Below, in pieces: positions 30,717 to 32,086 of a stretch of DNA of 32,086 nucleotides. Made by a program: the position numbers and the translations under genes. Every line of letters starts with the position of its first letter. The stretch's first letter is position 1. The DNA lies in assembly GCA_945862545.1 (NCBI GenBank), contig CAMAYS010000008.1:1-32086 (forward strand). Reading direction: 5' to 3'. Under the pieces are notes generated by a model, which had not been told where the DNA came from, did no database searches, and saw only the letters and a program-made list of their open reading frames with translations. The stretch is from Casp-actino8 sp945862545 (lineage in GTDB: Bacteria; Actinomycetota; Acidimicrobiia; Acidimicrobiales; Ilumatobacteraceae).

Positions 30717-32086
30717 GGCCCAACAACTTCTTTGAACTGCACGCGTAGGTCTTTCTTGAGGGCCTTACCCGAGGGGTTACGAGGAATGACCTCAATGAAG
30801 CGCACTGCTACTGGCTGCTTGAAACGTGCCAATTTGCTGGAGCAGTGAGTCAAAACAGCTTCTTCAGTGACCGAATCGTCCTTGCGAACAACAATCGCCA
30901 AAGGTGATTCTCCCCACTTGTCAGATGGGATACCAATGACCGCCACATCGCCGACACCAGCGAGACCCATAATGATGTTTTCAATCTCGGCGGGATACAC
31001 ATTTTCTCCACCGGAGATCATCATGTCTTTAATACGGTCCTGAATGAAAATACATCCGTCTTCATCTCGGATCGCGCCATCACCGCTGTATAGCCACCCA
31101 TTCTTCAAACTCTCCGCCGTGGCATCTGGACGATTCCAGTAGCCAAGCATCATGTGTCCACCGCTGATTAAGACTTCTCCAGCTTCTCCAGCATCACATT
31201 CAGTCCCATCGGGACGCACCACCTTGACTTCTGATAAGAAGAACGCTTTACCCGTTGATCCTGCTTTGCTGATGGCATCTTCTTTTGAGGTCAGACAAGC
31301 AGGCCCACAAGTTTCTGTCAGTCCGTACACCTGATTGATCTCAATACCGATTTCTGCATAGGACATAATCAGCGACACAGGAACCGGAGCCGCGCCGGCC
31401 ATCAACCAGCGAACATGCTCATGCTTGTATTTTGTCGGGTCATACACCTGACGCATAAAGTTCAACATTGCAGGCACGAAAAGACCGTTGTTGATGCGCT
31501 CTGAGTCAATAATTTCCCATACCTTCACTGGGTCAAAAGCACGCATCAATACATGTGTGGTACCAACGAAGATATTCCCAAGGGCTGGAGTCAGTGCACC
31601 CACATGGAACATCGGCATCGGATTGATGTAACGATCCCCCTTGGCTAAATCACTGGTCGTGCACATTGTCGATAGCGCCCAATATTGTGTGTTATGTGAG
31701 TGCATGACGCCCTTTGGCAAACCAGTGGTGCCTGATGTGTACATGATGTACAACAGGTCATCACCCGATGCCGTGACCGCTGGTTCGGTTGCGGGCATCG
31801 TCGCCGACTCAACAATGAAGTCACGAGCAAAGGGAGGCTTCGTTGAGGAGTCTCCGACATATAACCATGACTTAATGTCAGTGCGATCGCCACGGGACTG
31901 CAATTCGGAGACGTTGGCCGCAAACTCGGAACCGAAAACCAGAACGGTCGTTCCCGAATCCTTGAGAATGAATTCCAATTCGTCAGCAATTAATCGCCAG
32001 TTCAGAGGCACGATGACTGCACCAAGTTTGGCAGTTGCAAAGAAAGCAGTCATGAACTCGGAGGAGTTCATCAACAAAAGAGCGAC
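30713..32086 (-). CDS. Fatty-acid/acyl-CoA ligase (AMP-forming), N-terminus outside window
   Basis: About 457 residues of the C-terminal part of an ANL-superfamily enzyme; the frame is open to the window edge. The AMP-binding loop YIMYTSGTTGLPKGVMHSH, the adenine-binding YGLTETCGP, YSGDGAIRDEDG, the hinge DRIKDMMISGGENVYP and the late PSGKALKKDLR (catalytic Lys) are present. It activates a carboxylic acid to acyl-AMP and then acyl-CoA. The opening VPLNWRLIADELEFIL is typical of FadD-like actinobacterial ligases. With the nearby acyl-CoA dehydrogenase and P450 it suggests breakdown of a lipid or isoprenoid side chain. Its stop overlaps the P450 stop in a 4-base CTAG. Confidence 0.93.
   Translation of the reverse strand, partial: VALLLMNSSEFMTAFFATAKLGAVIVPLNWRLIADELEFILKDSGTTVLVFGSEFAANVSELQSRGDRTDIKSWLYVGDSSTKPPFARDFIVESATMPATEPAVTASGDDLLYIMYTSGTTGLPKGVMHSHNTQYWALSTMCTTSDLAKGDRYINPMPMFHVGALTPALGNIFVGTTHVLMRAFDPVKVWEIIDSERINNGLFVPAMLNFMRQVYDPTKYKHEHVRWLMAGAAPVPVSLIMSYAEIGIEINQVYGLTETCGPACLTSKEDAISKAGSTGKAFFLSEVKVVRPDGTECDAGEAGEVLISGGHMMLGYWNRPDATAESLKNGWLYSGDGAIRDEDGCIFIQDRIKDMMISGGENVYPAEIENIIMGLAGVGDVAVIGIPSDKWGESPLAIVVRKDDSVTEEAVLTHCSSKLARFKQPVAVRFIEVIPRNPSGKALKKDLRVQFKEVVGP

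Noticed and set aside
1..32086. tRNA, rRNA, CRISPR arrays, insertion sequences, prophage or defence genes
   Set aside because: Gaps are too short and show no cloverleaf, regularly spaced repeats, transposase or inverted-terminal repeats; composition appears even across the window.

Overview
The window is a densely packed stretch of bacterial chromosome, about 32 kb. It holds 32 protein genes (two cut by the window edges), no RNA genes, no mobile elements and no gene-free stretch over about 150 bases. The gene set suggests a free-living aerobic actinobacterium: F420-type oxidoreductases (a luciferase-like monooxygenase and split-barrel enzymes), a DUF4916 NUDIX-like protein, a MacB/FtsX exporter, an acyl-CoA dehydrogenase, thiolase, P450 and acyl-CoA ligase lipid-catabolic set, and many leaderless genes. 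The moderate GC content and gene mix fit an aquatic Acidimicrobiia (Ilumatobacter-like) lineage best. That placement is inference and needs marker-gene or whole-protein searches.

Layout: 1-3.6 kb holds the tail of a PAP2-like membrane phosphatase, a FAD amine/amino-acid oxidase, a thiolase and a VIT/CCC1 iron-manganese transporter. 3.6-6.9 kb holds release factor 3 and a DEAD-box RNA helicase with a structured leader. 6.9-11.7 kb is an oxidoreductase block: Baeyer-Villiger monooxygenase with a phosphotransferase-fold kinase, a divergent F420-type luciferase-like enzyme, a split-barrel flavoprotein and a nitroreductase. 11.8-16.7 kb holds a 1-Cys peroxiredoxin, a NadR-type adenylyltransferase and an ABC exporter operon ending in a small F420/FMN split-barrel protein. 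16.7-19.2 kb is a DNA-repair-flavoured block: a Nei/Fpg-like glycosylase with an unusual N-terminus, a small unknown gene, the DUF4916 gene and Tag. 19.2-27 kb holds a DUF2207 membrane protein, a TauD-type dioxygenase, an unknown gene, then a same-strand run of MFS transporter, NUDIX hydrolase, PhyH-type dioxygenase and OafA-type acyltransferase. 27-32 kb holds MOSC, acyl-CoA dehydrogenase, cupin, P450 and a truncated acyl-CoA ligase.

The strongest structural signal is not a gene. About 16 genes carry a -10-like hexamer (TANNNT, or a close variant) exactly 6, occasionally 7, bases before the start codon. This is the signature of leaderless transcription, and I used it to decide starts. It points to three divergent gene pairs whose -10 boxes are so close that two polymerases could not bind together. 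It also points to an ATC codon as the likely start of the Nei-like gene, whose reading frame stays coding 18 codons upstream of its first conventional start and lacks the catalytic Pro-Glu. All nine convergent gene pairs meet within 34 bases, several with overlapping stop codons, and I see no convincing intrinsic terminator between them.

I did not find a clear-cut novel defence or mobile system. The best candidates for something undescribed are the altered Nei-like protein, the DEAD-box leader RNA, and the mutually exclusive leaderless promoter pairs.
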